Assembly: GCA_964035015.1 (NCBI GenBank) | Contig: OZ036005.1 | Location: 10,051,012 to 10,115,011 of the forward strand | Reading direction: 5' to 3' | Origin: Corallium rubrum | Taxonomy: Eukaryota; Cnidaria; Anthozoa; Scleralcyonacea; Coralliidae | DNA: 64,000 nt | Shown: positions 11,562-22,702 of the stretch, piece by piece | Layout of the letters: each line of letters opens with the position of its first letter | Position numbering within the stretch: the first letter of the stretch is position 1 | The notes under the pieces: generated by a model | Database searches by the model: none | What the model was told of the DNA's origin: nothing | Seen by the model: only the letters and a program-made list of their open reading frames with translations | Made by a program: the position numbers and the translations under genes

Positions 11562-12079
11562 CAGTGGCGTGGTGGCAAGTTTTAGGCTGGGGTGGCCAGA
11601 TTAGCTTTGGCGCCCCCCAAGAAAAAAAAGGGGGGGGGGAAAGAGAGAGAAAAGAAAAAAGAAAGACATTACTGTATTTGATAAGTGGTCATATTTTTTG
11701 TTTTATAATAACTTAAGTAGCAATATATAATATTACAACAAACAACACCAGGCCAATGCGAGCACCAAAGTAGCGCCAAACCTCTAGGGGGGTCCGGGAG
11801 CATGCTCCCTCGGAAAATTTTGAAATCTAGAGTCTCCGATATGCCATTTCCTGCATTTTGGAGTGAGATTTTACAGAATTCTGAAGATTATAAAACTTCA
11901 TAGAAAACACAAAAGATTACAGATTTTAGACCTTTATGTCCCTCATTGAAGACCTAGCTATACAAAGAAATAGGTTTATTTCGTTAAGTTTTGGCGCCCT
12001 TGCTAATTTTGGCGCCGCTTCTGCAACCCCAGCTGGGGTGACCTTGTCCCCCCCCCCCCCCCCTGCCACCACGCCACTG
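11562..12079. mobile_element. hAT-like MITE with 8-bp duplication CAATTCGG
   Basis: The inverted ends are CAGTGGCGTGGTGGCA and TGCCACCACGCCACTG. Exact CAATTCGG lies at 11554-11561 and 12080-12087. The shared core (GGGAGCATGCTCCC, then TCTAGAGTCTC, then GCCATTTCCTGCATTTTG) lies at about 11790-11880, and a poly-C run lies near the right end. Confidence 0.93.
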
Positions 12080-12576
12080 CAATTCGGACAGGAAAGAGTT
12101 AAACATTACGCAAGGCTGACAAAACTGAATCGGGTATATTGTTAATAAAGAGGTTTAGGTTCAGTACAAGTTCGAGTCAGTGGCGGAAATTCACTTTTTC
12201 AGGTTGGGGGGCAAAGCGTCATAAATTTCCGACAAATTTCATAAATATTCGACAAATGTACGAAAAGCGTTGGATTTTGCCTGGGGTTTTCCCCCCTTTC
12301 TTTGTCGAATATCTCAGACAAATTGACTATTTTTGGGAGGGGGCGAAGCTTATCATGCGATCATTGCCGTCAAGGAAAACTTGTTCAACCGCGTACACAC
12401 GAGCAATTATGACTTGTCAAGGAAAATTGTTTGGAAAAAAACTTGTTCATCTTACACATGAGCAATTAGGAAAGCTACCAAGGAAAGCTACTAAGGAACT
12501 TGTCAAGGAAAACTTGATCGTCCGTGCGGGGCTTTAGGTAGATGCCATTCCCGCCAAAATTGTGCAGACTGCTCCT

Positions 12577-12578
12577 CA

Positions 12579-12607
<29 letters not shown>
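12577..12607. repeat. Poly-C tract
   Basis: About 31 C in a row. A CAGTGGCGGAA sequence at 12179 may mark the left end of a decayed hAT MITE that includes it. No gene in 12610-13440. Confidence 0.9.
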
Positions 12608-12611
<4 letters not shown>

Positions 12612-13440
12612 CCTGAAGCGTTATAGCAAACTCGAATTAGCTCAAACACGAATTCGCATATTGCATATCTAATATTAATATTTGTCAAGTTATTTTACAC
12701 TCCAAATTGTGCTTTACTGTGTTGTCGATATGCTTGGCATTGTGGTATAATCGTTACGGAAGATTATATGATTGTTCAGTTTCGTTTAGATCAGTTTTTG
12801 GTTGTTAATTTGCGCTTTAGTTAATTAAATGTGTGTAATACTCATTCGAGAGTTGGAAGTGGAAAGTCAAAACTAAATGCAGTCCCTACAGGCTCTCATG
12901 CATTCTCTCCTGAGAGAACAGGGCCTTAAGCCCGCGTTTTCCATTAGGCGATTTTTTTCGCGCGAAGTTTTTTTCGCCAGTGTTTGCAATGAGCATGCGC
13001 AATGGCGTTAATAGGACAGCCTTTCACCAAAAAATTTCGCTCCGCGGTACGTCGCTGGAAAAACTAGGGTCGAGTTCTGCTTTTTCTTGCTTTCTTCGCT
13101 GGAATTGCGTGGATTACTGAAGCTAAAAACCAAAATAATCAAAATGGAGGACAGTTCCTGTGGAGATTTAGCTACAGAAGCAATTAATATTCAAATGCTG
13201 GGTGCCATTTTATTGAACAAGCAGGAGTACTGAGCATACATAGATGCGTACATGATTGAGCTCTCTTTTCCACTAACGTTCAGCATAAATTTGGCTAACG
13301 AAGAACCTTTCTGTACCTTAATATTTGCCTTCGTTTACAATAACAAAATCTCATTCTTCTTATACCAGTTATATTCCATCTCTTTTTTAAAGCAGTCATT
13401 TTATTTTACTGAATATATTTTCTTGCTTATCCCTATCCAG

Positions 13441-13966
13441 ACTGGGGGGGGGGGGGGGGGCGGAAAGTGCCCGCGCTGAATTTAAAAGTTAATATCTCCT
13501 AAACCATTACAGGTATGGTTCTGAAATTTTATGACTTTTCCTAAATATGTATGGGCTTTATATGTGGAAAATTTGGTGAAAAAATATTACTCCAAAAAAA
13601 GTTACAGCGGAGTCGTGAACACCTACCAACACTAAATTTCAGCCGACAATTTTTATTATGCTTGGTTTTATAATAGTTACAATAAAAGTAAGCACTTTTT
13701 AATAAAGAGAAACTATTTTTTTGATATACTACCTTTTTTATGTTAACAAAACAATAAGAAATTTTTTTTTGGAAATTCTAAAAATCCTGGGTGTTTGCAA
13801 CTAATGACGTCATAATGACGTCATAATTTGTCGCCATGACAACATAAGTGTAACACATACTTGAACAAGGCATACCATCCACCTGTAAAAGTTTCGTCAG
13901 AATACACCAAATGGTTTAGGAGATATTGACCGCGGGCACTTTCCGCCCCCCCCCCCCCCCCCCCAG
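13441..13966. mobile_element. Poly-G/poly-C-ended MITE
   Basis: The inverted ends are CTG followed by about 18 G at the left and a similar run of C followed by AGT at the right. Next to these are GCGGAAAGTGCCCGCG and CGCGGGCACTTTCCGC, then TAATATCTCCTAAACCATT and AATGGTTTAGGAGATATT. No coding sequence is visible. Confidence 0.83.
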
Positions 13967-14048
13967 TCCCAGAAGTCAAAAAAAAAAGCCCAGTCTAAAT
14001 AAAATAAAATATAAATAATATAAATATAATGATAAAATACCCGTTCAT

Positions 14049-14170
14049 GTGACGGTGACGGTGACGGTGACGGTGACGGTGACGGTGACGGTGACGGTGA
14101 CGGTGACGGTGACGGTGACGGTGACGGTGACGGTGACGGTGACGGTGACGGTGACGGTGATAGTGATAGT
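14049..14170. repeat. (GTGACG)n hexamer repeat
   Basis: About 18 perfect hexamers, then GTGATA and (AAT)n variants. Frames reading HRHRHR across it are artefacts. Confidence 0.97.
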
Positions 14171-14279
14171 AATAATAATAATAATAGTAATTATACAATA
14201 AAAATAATAATTCAAATTTTTATACAGACGATCTACATCACCACATGATGCTTTTCAGAATAAATCTACGTTAAAATAA

Positions 14280-15065
14280 TTTAAAACTTTGAAAAACAGC
14301 TTTTCTAAAATGTCCCAAATGTCCTTAGGTAAAATGTTCCACTCTGGCAAACAACTGTTAATTGTTCTTAGGAGACCTTTATTGGTGGCTGATTTAGTTG
14401 ACCTTATATGTTCGTTATTTCGAGTGATGTAATTGTGATTATTATATCGAGAAGATTATTTTACTATCAACTAAAACACTCGTGGAATCCATAATCAGAC
14501 AAGTCAAAGTTATACGCCTTTCGCCGTAAGTTTCGAATCAAGTAAATTTGAGCCAGACGCGGTTGTAGTTTTTGCATTTAACTCAGTTTATCAACATCAC
14601 TTCCATGCATAATTTCATTGTCCATATAATAAATAGAACATTACACGATTGCTCAAAGATATGGATTTTATGTTCTCGTGGCAACAGCGATATCTCACTC
14701 GTTTGCTTCGCTCACGCGCTCACTCGTGAGATATCGTCCTTGCCACTCGAGCATAAAATCCATATTTTCACGCCACCGTGTAGTATCCCCTTTATATCTA
14801 AACCACACGGTCAGTGTCATTCAGTACTTTGAACATATATGTGCAACGCTGGATTTTTCTTCTTGATGTTAAATCCATCCACTGGAGGTTTTTCATTGCA
14901 CCAGTTGCGGAGGAATGAGAGGGTAGGTCTAATACAACTTTAGCGGCTTTGTTTCGGAGTACTTGAAGCACATTCATAAGCATCTTATTATCTTTATCTC
15001 CCCAAACAACACTTGTATATTGAAGTATTGGTGTTACCATTGTTCTGAAATATAATGCCCTTGCG
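14280..15065 (-). pseudogene. Non-LTR retrotransposon C-terminal fragment, interrupted
   Basis: The minus-strand frame at 15065-14800 contains ARALYFRTMVTPILQYTSVV and VLRNKAAKVVLDLPSHSSAT, followed by WMDLTSRRKIQRC, the thumb/C-terminal part of a Jockey/CR1/RTE-like reverse transcriptase. After a palindromic insertion at about 14622-14800 the same ORF type resumes at 14440-14280 with HIRSTKSATNKGLL and LPEWNILPKDIW. Stops and the insertion make it dead. Confidence 0.8.
14622..14800. mobile_element. Palindromic MITE, ACACGGTGGCGTGAA family (copy 1)
   Basis: Arms ATATGGATTTTATGTTCTCG and CGAGCATAAAATCCATAT with GCTTCGC near the apex. Inserted into the non-LTR fragment. Related copies are at about 30250 and 61885. 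Confidence 0.75.
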
Positions 15066-15302
15066 TGTCGTGTGTGTTTTCACTTCATCAGAACTTTTTT
15101 TAACTTTATAGATAGATAGCGAGTGCAGCATTAAGTACCAGGTCCTGCGCAGTCGTGCATTAAATCAACATGACGATCGATAAGTGAAAGCTTTGTTTTA
15201 TCTTGGTTTTCACACAGAAACAATGATTATGCTTCAGTTGTTTTTTGAAATAACCACAAAGAACTAAGGTTTACACAAGTTAGATTCTACTGAAATACTT
15301 AG

Positions 15303-15308
15303 TTTATT
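15303..15308 (-). promoter_or_regulatory. Likely poly(A) signal of gene B
   Basis: Canonical AATAAA on the minus strand, about 130 bases after the gene B stop. Confidence 0.5.
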
Positions 15309-15438
15309 TGCTCTCAATTTCCATGACTTGAGTTCCGCTTTGATAATCTACTCCCTTCTGCAGAAATTTCAAGCTCATAATCTAATCGTTAACTACAGCT
15401 AACCAGCGCACGCGTAGAATATTTTCCGCAGTGCAATC

Positions 15439-16718
15439 TCAATGAACGTTTGTACGTTTACACGTGCAAGACACGTGTCTTTCTGACCCACAAGTGCACT
15501 GATTGTTTTCGAAAGGGACTGTTTCAGGACAAGAACAAGGACAACAGAAGCAATCACAAGTGTCCTCAATTTCATATCCCCCTTCTTGAAAAGTTTGACT
15601 GACTGCTCTGTTGCTTGGAGCTGAAGGATATGACGTAGGGTAAACGTAGCTTGCCGATGATCTCACGACATTGTTGTCACTAGGAAACTGTGAAAATGAC
15701 GAAGCGTCATTAGCGCACGGGCACGGTGTCGCTGATTGGCTTGCGCACCCGCATTGATAGCTGGGATAGGACGCAAATTGTGAGCACGCGCATGGGCAAC
15801 AGGGGCATGAGCATGTTTGATCCGATGACGAACCTCCCGTCCAAGGTGCGACTTGATTACCGCTCGGAATTGCGTTATTTGGTAATGAGTTTGTGGGGCA
15901 TGAACAAGAAGTTGGCGACGAGGCCTGACACTGGCAGTTCGATCCCGAATAAGTAAGTGCTGTGGGCTGGAACCGAGTTTCACTGTTGCTGGTCGCGCTA
16001 CATGGGCAAGGGACTGGTGGTGACTTCTGACAACCGCAGTCATAATTCTCGTGACCAGACTGAGAACAAGAGCATAAACAGCACGGGCAGATGCAACCTG
16101 AATTACCCAGTGGATGACCCGCCTTGGGAAAAATCATCAATGTTTGATGACCCTGCGGGCTATTGTGCTCCGCCTGCTCAGACTGGCAAGAGCATTTAAC
16201 TGGCTTCTCACACGAACACTCGAACTCGTTCAGCGGTCTAGACGACGAACAAGCACAAGAACAACAAGGACAGTCACAAGGTCGAGTTGTCGATTCCACG
16301 GGTTTTGAAAGAGCTTGTCGAAGCTTCTGTCCTGCTCCTTCAAGCTGTTCGCCATAGACTGTAACAAGAAACGTCTTTGAGGGAAGATTGGAAGCGCCCT
16401 GGACAGCAGTGGACGTTTGTTGGAACGTCTGAGCCTGAGTTTGTTGCTGCGTTGGTTTTACTTTAAGATAAACATAATAGTCTTTACCATTTGGTAAACT
16501 GTATACCACAGGTGTTCTGGCCAGGTTGTCGTCGTGGATATCAATGGTGGACTTTCTTTCACCTTTTAGAAAAATTTTATGTTTCAGTGTGGTTTTACCG
16601 GTGAAGTTCTGTTTCACGCTCTTTTTGGGTCCGCTGGCCATTTTTAAAGTTTTAATCTTTGTTGGTAATTTTTGGTTGACTTCTAAGTGCAACTGTTTTC
16701 TGCTTTTGTCCACGGGTA
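15439..16718 (-). CDS. Gene B exon 2: secreted protein with four CxCxCCxCxC modules
   Basis: I do not recognise this gene. The exon adds 425 residues, giving a protein of about 470 with exon 1. The acceptor CCTAATTAAG ends at 16719; the G left by exon 1 plus TA gives Val and the frame stays open. Residues 45-135 are basic, then Gln/Thr-rich. Four modules follow at about 192-222, 253-284, 347-379 and 432-464. Each has ten Cys spaced C-x-C-x-C-C-x-C-x-C, 9-10 residues, C-x-C, 5-7 residues, C-x-C. A half module (CxC ... CxC) lies near 306-318. This is not the minicollagen Cys pattern and not the 8-Cys SCRiP pattern. Metal binding or disulfide cross-linking outside the cell is plausible but inferred. 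An AATAAA lies at 15308-15303, about 130 bases after the stop. Confidence 0.8.
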
Positions 16719-16800
16719 CTTAATTAGGAAAAAGAATAAATCAATTACTCCTTTTCGTGCATTGCTATTGTTTCTTAGTGATTAATGCATATGTCTATTT

Positions 16801-16870
16801 ACCTACCTACCTATCTACCTACCTACCTACCTACCTACCTACCTACCTACCTACCTACCTACCTACCTAT
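16801..16870. repeat. (CTAC)n microsatellite
   Basis: About 70 bases of ACCTACCT tetramers with two TAT interruptions, adjacent to the first satellite units in the gene B intron. Confidence 0.95.
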
Positions 16871-17311
16871 CCTTTGTTCTACAAGTACTCAGCCACTGTT
16901 CTACAATACTCACACTCTAAAAAATAAGGTGTGTTAATCAACACACCTTTCTGTCCAAAAAACAACACACCTTAAGGTGGGTTAAGGAACACACCTAAGG
17001 GTGTGTTAAAAAGAACACAGGTTAAGGTGTGTTACAAAACACACCTTTTGGTGTGTTTTCGGCTTGTCCAAAAATCAACACACCTTAAGGTGTGTTTTGA
17101 GAAAAGGTGTGTTAGCTAACACACCTTGGTGTGTTATCTTACACACCTTGGTGTGTTATCTTACACACCTTAAGGTGTGTGAATACTAACACATCTTAAG
17201 GTGTGCATGAATACTAACACACCTTCATATGGGTTAGCTAACACACCTTTAGGTGTGTTAAACTAAAAATTCTAAAGGTGTGTTCAGGCAGCATTGTACC
17301 GGTGCTCAGGA

Positions 17312-18017
17312 AATAAACAAACAAACAAACAAACAAACAAACAAACAAACAAACAAACAAACGAACGAACGAACGAACGAACGAACGAACGAACGAACGA
17401 ACGAACGAACGAACGAACGAACGAACGAACGAACGAACGAACGAACGAACGAACGAACGAACGAACGAACGAACGAACGAACGAACGAACGAACGAACGA
17501 ACGAACGAACGAACGAACGAACGAACGAACGAACGAACGAACGAACGAACGAACGAACGAACGAACGAACGAACGAACGAACGAACGAACGAACGAACGA
17601 ACGAACGAACGAACGAACGAACGAACGAACGAACGAACGAACGAACGAACGAACGAACGAACGAACGAACGAACGAACGAACGAACGAACGAACGAACGA
17701 ACGAACGAACGAACGAACGAACGAACGAACGAACGAACGAACGAACGAACGAACGAACGAACGAACGAACGAACGAACGAACGAACGAACGAACGAACGA
17801 ACGAACGAACGAACGAACGAACGAACGAACGAACGAACGAACGAACGAACGAACGAACGAACGAACGAACGAACGAACGAACGAACGAACGAACGAACGA
17901 ACGAACGAACGAACGAACGAACGAACGAACGAACGAACGAACGAACGAACGAACGAACGAACGAACGAACGAACGAACGAACAAACAAACAAACAAACAA
18001 ACAAACAAACAAACAAA
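17312..18017. repeat. (AAAC)n-(GAAC)n-(AAAC)n microsatellite
   Basis: About 50 bases of AAAC are followed by an uninterrupted GAAC array from about 17361 to 17982 (roughly 155 units), then about 35 bases of AAAC. All open frames across it on both strands are artefacts of the repeat. Confidence 0.98.
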
Positions 18018-18288
18018 GAGTAAGGATATGGAATATATTATTGTAATAAATCCTAATCTGGTACTTAGATGTAAGAATACATACGTCTTGCAAGGTAGGA
18101 ATAAATACTTGAATAAAATAATTACTGGTAATATTAAAATAATTATAGTGAGTTACGAATAAATACTTCCTGCAACGTAGGAATAAATGTTTGAATAAAA
18201 TGATTAGGTAATATTAAAATATATAATTATATAGTATCTGCTGTAACAAACAGTATAGTCAAAAGTACTTCAGGCCAGCTTGCACACT

Positions 18289-18612
18289 CTATGCCATTCT
18301 GTTTCTAACTTCGGTCATGAAGGCGGCATACTTGGTTCCCTTATAACCATGGTCTGGGCATTCCAAGGCTACTTCTTGCAAGAAATGCAGGATTCCAACC
18401 ATACATGTCGGGTACGACATGTCAAAAACATAGTAACAGGATATAAGGTCTACTAAAGCCTCAGTGAGGTTCAGATTAGGGCATTCTACAAATACCTGGT
18501 CTTCACCAGAAATGAATATCTGTTCGATTTTGTCCACATCAGCACCAACACAAGTAAATATCTTCTCAGGTGCAAAAGCTTCATATATATGCATGCATGT
18601 ACTTTCTGTCAT
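18289..18612 (-). CDS. 107-codon open frame inside a CACTA-like transposon
   Basis: This open frame from ATG to TAG has ordinary amino-acid composition: ECPNLNLTEALVDLISCYYV, then FDMSYPTCMVGILHFLQE and a short basic end. It resembles the C-terminal part of uncharacterised metazoan proteins that have a YYVF-x-x-x-YP stretch followed by a conserved helix, but I cannot name the family. It sits between the two subterminal repeat arrays of the element at 16913-19454, so it may be a captured host exon or the last exon of an element protein. No upstream exon was identified. Confidence 0.45.
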   Translation of the reverse strand: MTESTCMHIYEAFAPEKIFTCVGADVDKIEQIFISGEDQVFVECPNLNLTEALVDLISCYYVFDMSYPTCMVGILHFLQEVALECPDHGYKGTKYAAFMTEVRNRMA

Positions 18613-19454
18613 TTAAGATATTTTGTGGTAAGACACAAAAGAAAACTGATTAGCATTGTCTTAAATGACATCTGGTAACTTAATTTAACAGCGAAGAAGT
18701 CTATAAAGATGAAGTTTTTGTTACATTTCTTCTCAAGATGTTCTGAATATCACAAATACGTATGCACTTTAACATACATTTTCTAGGTTTCTTTAAAGGT
18801 GTGTTTTTGCATAGGCATGTTTTTGATAAGGTGTGTTTTTGCAAAGATGTATTTCTAAAAAGGTGTGTTTTCGACAAGATGTGTTTCTAAAAAGGTGTGT
18901 TTTCGACAAGGTGTGTTTCTAAAAAGGTGTGTTTTCGACAAGGTGTGTTTCTGAAAAGGTGTGTTTTTGTAAAAGGTGTGTTTTTGCAAAGATGTGTTTC
19001 TAAAAAGGTGTGTTTTCGACAAGATGTGTTTCTAAAAAGGTGTGTTTTTGACAAGATGTGTTTCTAAAAAGGTGTGTTTTCGACAAGGTGTGTTTCTGAA
19101 AAGGTGTGTTTTGATTCACAAGGTGTGTTATCGTCAAAGGTGTGTTATTGTAAAAGGTGTGTTTTCTACTCAAGGTGTGTTAACTTACACACCTTTGGTT
19201 TAAAAAGGCGTGTTAACTAAAGGTGTGTAAACCACAAAGGTGTGTTCATGAACACACCATGGTATGTTAACTAACACACCATGGTGAGTTAACTAACACA
19301 CAAAGGTGTGTTAACTAACTCACCTTTGTGTGTTACGGAATGATAAACTCAAAAAGGCGTGTTTGTAAACACATCTTTGTGTGTTTTCTTACACACCTTG
19401 ATGTGTTTTCTTACACACCGTGGTGTGTTTTCTTACACACCTTTATTTAGAGTG

Positions 19455-20886
19455 CAGTTATTGTTCAACAATTATACAATACTCAGCTATTGTTCAACAA
19501 TACTCAGCTATTGTGCAACAATACTCAGACATTGTTCTACAATACTCAGTCATTGTTCTACAAGTACTCAACCATTGTTCTACAATACTCAGCCATTGTT
19601 CTACAATACTCATACATTGTTCTACAAGTACTCAGCCATTGTTCTACAATACTCAGCATTTTTCCACAATACTCAGCCATTGTTCTACAATACTCAGCCA
19701 TTGTTCTACAAGTACTCAGCCATTGTTCTACAATACTCAGTTATTGTTCTACAATACTCAGTCATTGTTCAACAATACTTAGTATTGTGCAACAATATAC
19801 TCAGCCATTGTTCTACAATACTTAGCTATTGTGCAACAATATAGTCAGCCATTGTTCTACAATACTCAGCCATTGTTCTACAAATACTCAGCCACTGTTT
19901 TACAATACTCAGCCATTGTCCTACAAGTACTCATGCAGCCATTGTTCTACAATACTCAGTTGTTGTTCTACAATAATATCAGTTATTGTTCTAAAATACT
20001 CAGCCATTGTTCTAATACTCAGTTGTTGTTCTACAATACTCAGTTATTGTTCTACAATAATCAGCCATTGTTCTACAATACTTAGCCTTTGTTGTACAAT
20101 GCTCAGCCATTGTTCTACAATACTCAGACATTGTTCGACAATACTCAGCTATTGTTCTACAATTCTCAACCATTGTTCTACAAGTACTCAGTCATTGTTT
20201 TACAATACTCCGTCATTGTTCTACAATATTCAACCATGCATTGTTCTAGAATACTCAATTAGTCATTGTTCTACAATACTCAGCCATTGTCCTAAAAGTA
20301 CTCGGCCATTGTTCTACAATACTCAGCCATTGTTCTCAGGGACGTAGCCAGGATTTTGAAAGGGGGGGGGGGCGGGAGCCGAAATCAGAATAAATTTAAG
20401 GGGGGGGTCCAGGGGCATGCTCCCCCGGGACATTTTGAAATCGAGAGTCGCTGAAATGCCATGCATTTCCCGCTTTTGGAGGAAGATTTTACGGACTCTA
20501 AAGGTTAAGACGTCATATAAAATACTCAAAACACGCAAACGTCACATAGATACTCAAAATGCATACACTCAGTAGATTTAATACACTGTTTACAGTTTAT
20601 TTCCTGACACAATGGTATATTGCATCAGTTTTGTAGTTACGTGTCTGTTGTTTTATATCAAAAGAGGGGAGCTGCGGCTCCCACGGCTCTCCCCCCCCCC
20701 CCCTGGCTACGTCCCTGATTGTTCTACAACACTTAGCCATTGTTGTACAATACTCAATCATTGTTCTACAATACTCAGCCTATGTTATACAACACTGAAC
20801 ACTCGGCCATTGTTCTACAATAATCATTGTTCGATTCTACAATACTTAGCCATTGTTCTACAATACTCAGCCATTGTTCTACAATA
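19455..20886. repeat. 21-bp satellite, unit ATTGTTCTACAATACTCAGCC
   Basis: The array covers 19455-20336 and 20718-20886, with about two more units at 16874-16912 on the far side of the CACTA-like element. Units are 20-22 bases and imperfect. The array is interrupted by a hAT MITE at 20337-20717. It lies in the intron of gene B. Confidence 0.93.
20337..20717. mobile_element. hAT-like MITE with 8-bp duplication ATTGTTCT
   Basis: The inverted ends are CAGGGACGTAGCCAGG and CCTGGCTACGTCCCTG. The exact direct duplication ATTGTTCT lies at 20329-20336 and 20718-20725, inside the satellite. Poly-G and poly-C runs lie near the ends. It carries the GGGGGCATGCTCCCCCGG core shared with other copies in the window. 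Confidence 0.93.
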
Positions 20887-20965
20887 CTTCTATAGGTAAC
20901 AAATGGCCAGTCCAAGCCTGCATGTATTGCTGCAACGAATCGTACAGAAACAAAAACAGTCTTAC

Positions 20966-21098
20966 CTTTACTGATTTTAGTAATCATATCTCTCGACTTT
21001 TTCCAATATATCTTGCCTCGATTTGTCTTCGTTAATGTCCATCCTTTTCCACAAACCCACAACGACACAAAAACAACCAAAAACGTCCAAAACTTCAT
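20966..21098 (-). CDS. Gene B exon 1: signal-peptide exon
   Basis: This exon has 44 codons plus one base, from an ATG at 21098-21096 to the donor GTAAGAC starting at 20965. MKFWTFLVVFVSLWVCGKGW is a typical signal peptide; a Lys/Arg-rich segment follows. The phase-1 splice to 16718 gives a continuous frame. TTTTCAG lies 13 bases upstream of the ATG and could be the acceptor of a non-coding first exon. The 4.2-kb intron contains a satellite, a CACTA-like element, a hAT MITE and a very long (GAAC)n tract, so the join rests on frame and on architecture shared with genes A and C. Confidence 0.7.
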
Positions 21099-21339
21099 CG
21101 TTTCGGCTTTCTGAAAACATACAAACTTTAAAACGGCATTTTGATAGTTATCGGACTAGAATTACATCGTAATCGTTACAGTCGATTTACAACCGTTTTT
21201 AAATCTCAAGTGAACTTAATTCTGAGACAAATGAAGTCTTACTTAATTATTTAAAACGTTCAATATAGACAAAAATACTAGCTCTGTGTGTTTTCCTTCT
21301 GGTTGCGTGTTTCACGGTTCAGCGACGGCTTGAGTAATG

Positions 21340-22030
21340 GGCTCTCCACCTGACAAGTAAAATTGTCTGGCGTTAGACAGAGTAAAATACTACAAAAGTC
21401 TGCTTGGTTCGAAACTGACGAACGATACGGTATGCACAGCATTGAAGGGGTTATGAAGTCCTTAACTATTTCACTGTATACCGAGAGCTCTTCACTTGAC
21501 AAGTATAAAATCGTCTGACGTTTAGATAGAGTAAAATATTCTTAAGTCTGCTTCGTTCGAAAACGAACCACACGCGGTAGACAGAGTTAAGGAGATAGTT
21601 CTTAATTAGGGAGCACGGCCGCCATACGACACAGTTCAGACCACGGATCGCAGCTATAAGATGTTAGGTTTTATAGAGGGAGGAAAACCGGAGAACCCGG
21701 CGAAAAAAAACAAAGCACAGGAGAGATCAGCTACAACTCTACTTACATGAGTTCTAAGCTCGACAACGGGGTTATTTCCAAGCGGTCACTCATGCATCCG
21801 GGCTTAACTTTTGGTGAGAGGCAGCGCGCTAACAGCACACGCCAACGGGTGCCTGGAGCGCCTTTGATATACCTCGACAGAATTGCAAAGGACGCAGATC
21901 AACGTGGCCGTCCCGCTGGCTGCAAGTAACGATGATTAGATGACAAGCAGGATTTATCCTGAAACCATTTTTAACTCCTTCACTATTAAAGGCTGTCTAC
22001 TTGATAAGTAAAATTGTCTGACGGTAGGCA
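21340..22030. repeat. Dispersed GAGTAAAATCGTCTGGCGTT motif, three copies
   Basis: Copies at about 21349-21393, 21494-21540 and 21993-22030 share TGACAAGTAAAATTGTCTG then GCGTTAGACAGAGTAAAAT. The first two lie about 145 bases apart as a degenerate tandem. The same motif recurs at 28318 (minus), 60373 and 62798. No gene supported in 21099-22037. Confidence 0.7.
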
Positions 22031-22037
22031 AAGAATA

Positions 22038-22532
22038 AAGCCCTGGTCAAACGAGGATGAGAGTTGATGAGAGTCGATGAGAGTTGCAACTCTCGGTCGC
22101 GTTTTACCACCAACTCTCATCGACGCTCATGCACTCTTATCAACTCTCATCAACTTTGAGCTGGTTCAAATTTTAATGAGAGTTGATGAGAGTTTTTACT
22201 CGTTTGACCGGTCATGAGAGTTGGCATATGAGAGTTGATAAGAGTTTAGCGGCTAGCGGCTTGTGACTTTTCGTGACAAGAAAAGGCAAGAATGCAAAAT
22301 ATATTTGTCTATTTATTTGTCCAGTACGAGATTGTAAAAATAATAACCTCGAAATTCGTTCCTAGTCTCCCTGCTACACGCGGTAAATCCTACAACTCTC
22401 GTCAACTCTCATGGTCAACTCTCATCAACTCTCATCCTCGTTTGACCGGGGCATGAGAGTTGAGAAAACTCTCAGACAAACTCTCGCTTGCGCCAACTCT
22501 CATCAACTCTCATCCTCGTTTGACCGGGGCTT
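22038..22532. mobile_element. TWA-type MITE, GATGAGAGTT subterminal words
   Basis: The ends are AAGCCCTGGTCAAACGAGG and CCTCGTTTGACCGGGGCTT with TA on both flanks. Inside both ends, many direct and inverted copies of GATGAGAGTT or AACTCTCATC form the arms. No coding sequence is visible in the centre. Confidence 0.85.
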
Positions 22533-22702
22533 TACTCACTTGAATTAGCAAGGATTCAATATACTTCAATTTTAGTATCGTTCTATACAGTTTTTCATAC
22601 TTCTACCGTGAATGCTTTAGACTTTGATCTGATCTGATCTAGTTATACTACTAATATGCCTTGCAATATTTTTCTTTTTTTACTTAACCCTTTACAGGGC
22701 GA

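Larger units (their letters stand above)
16913..19454. mobile_element. CACTA-like non-autonomous DNA transposon
   Basis: The left end CACTCTAAAAAATAAGGTGT matches the inverted right end (TTTAGAGTG at 19454, reverse complement CACTCTAAATAAAGGTGTGT). It interrupts a 21-bp satellite; CA is present on both flanks, a probable 2-bp duplication. Both subterminal regions (about 16920-17285 and 18790-19445) carry dozens of AAGGTGTGTT or AACACACCTT decamers, a hallmark of CACTA/EnSpm elements. The interior holds the long (AAAC/GAAC)n tract and a 107-codon frame. No transposase is visible. Confidence 0.75.

Noticed and set aside
14658-14770. Bidirectional hairpin as a terminator or tRNA-like structure
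   Set aside because: It is part of a palindromic MITE family with other copies at 30250 and 61885; no tRNA A/B box pattern was seen.
15663-16043. Overlapping minus-strand frame rich in His/Ala/Arg inside gene B
   Set aside because: A shifted frame over the Cys modules, where TGC/TGT codons read as GCA or CAC. The Cys frame has the splice join and repeated module spacing.
17238-18093. Long frames reading NERTNERT or FVRSFVRS
   Set aside because: They come from the (GAAC)n tetramer, which is open in all frames; no protein.
19455-20886. CRISPR-like regular repeats
   Set aside because: Units run head to tail with no unique spacers, and the setting is eukaryotic; it is a 21-bp satellite.
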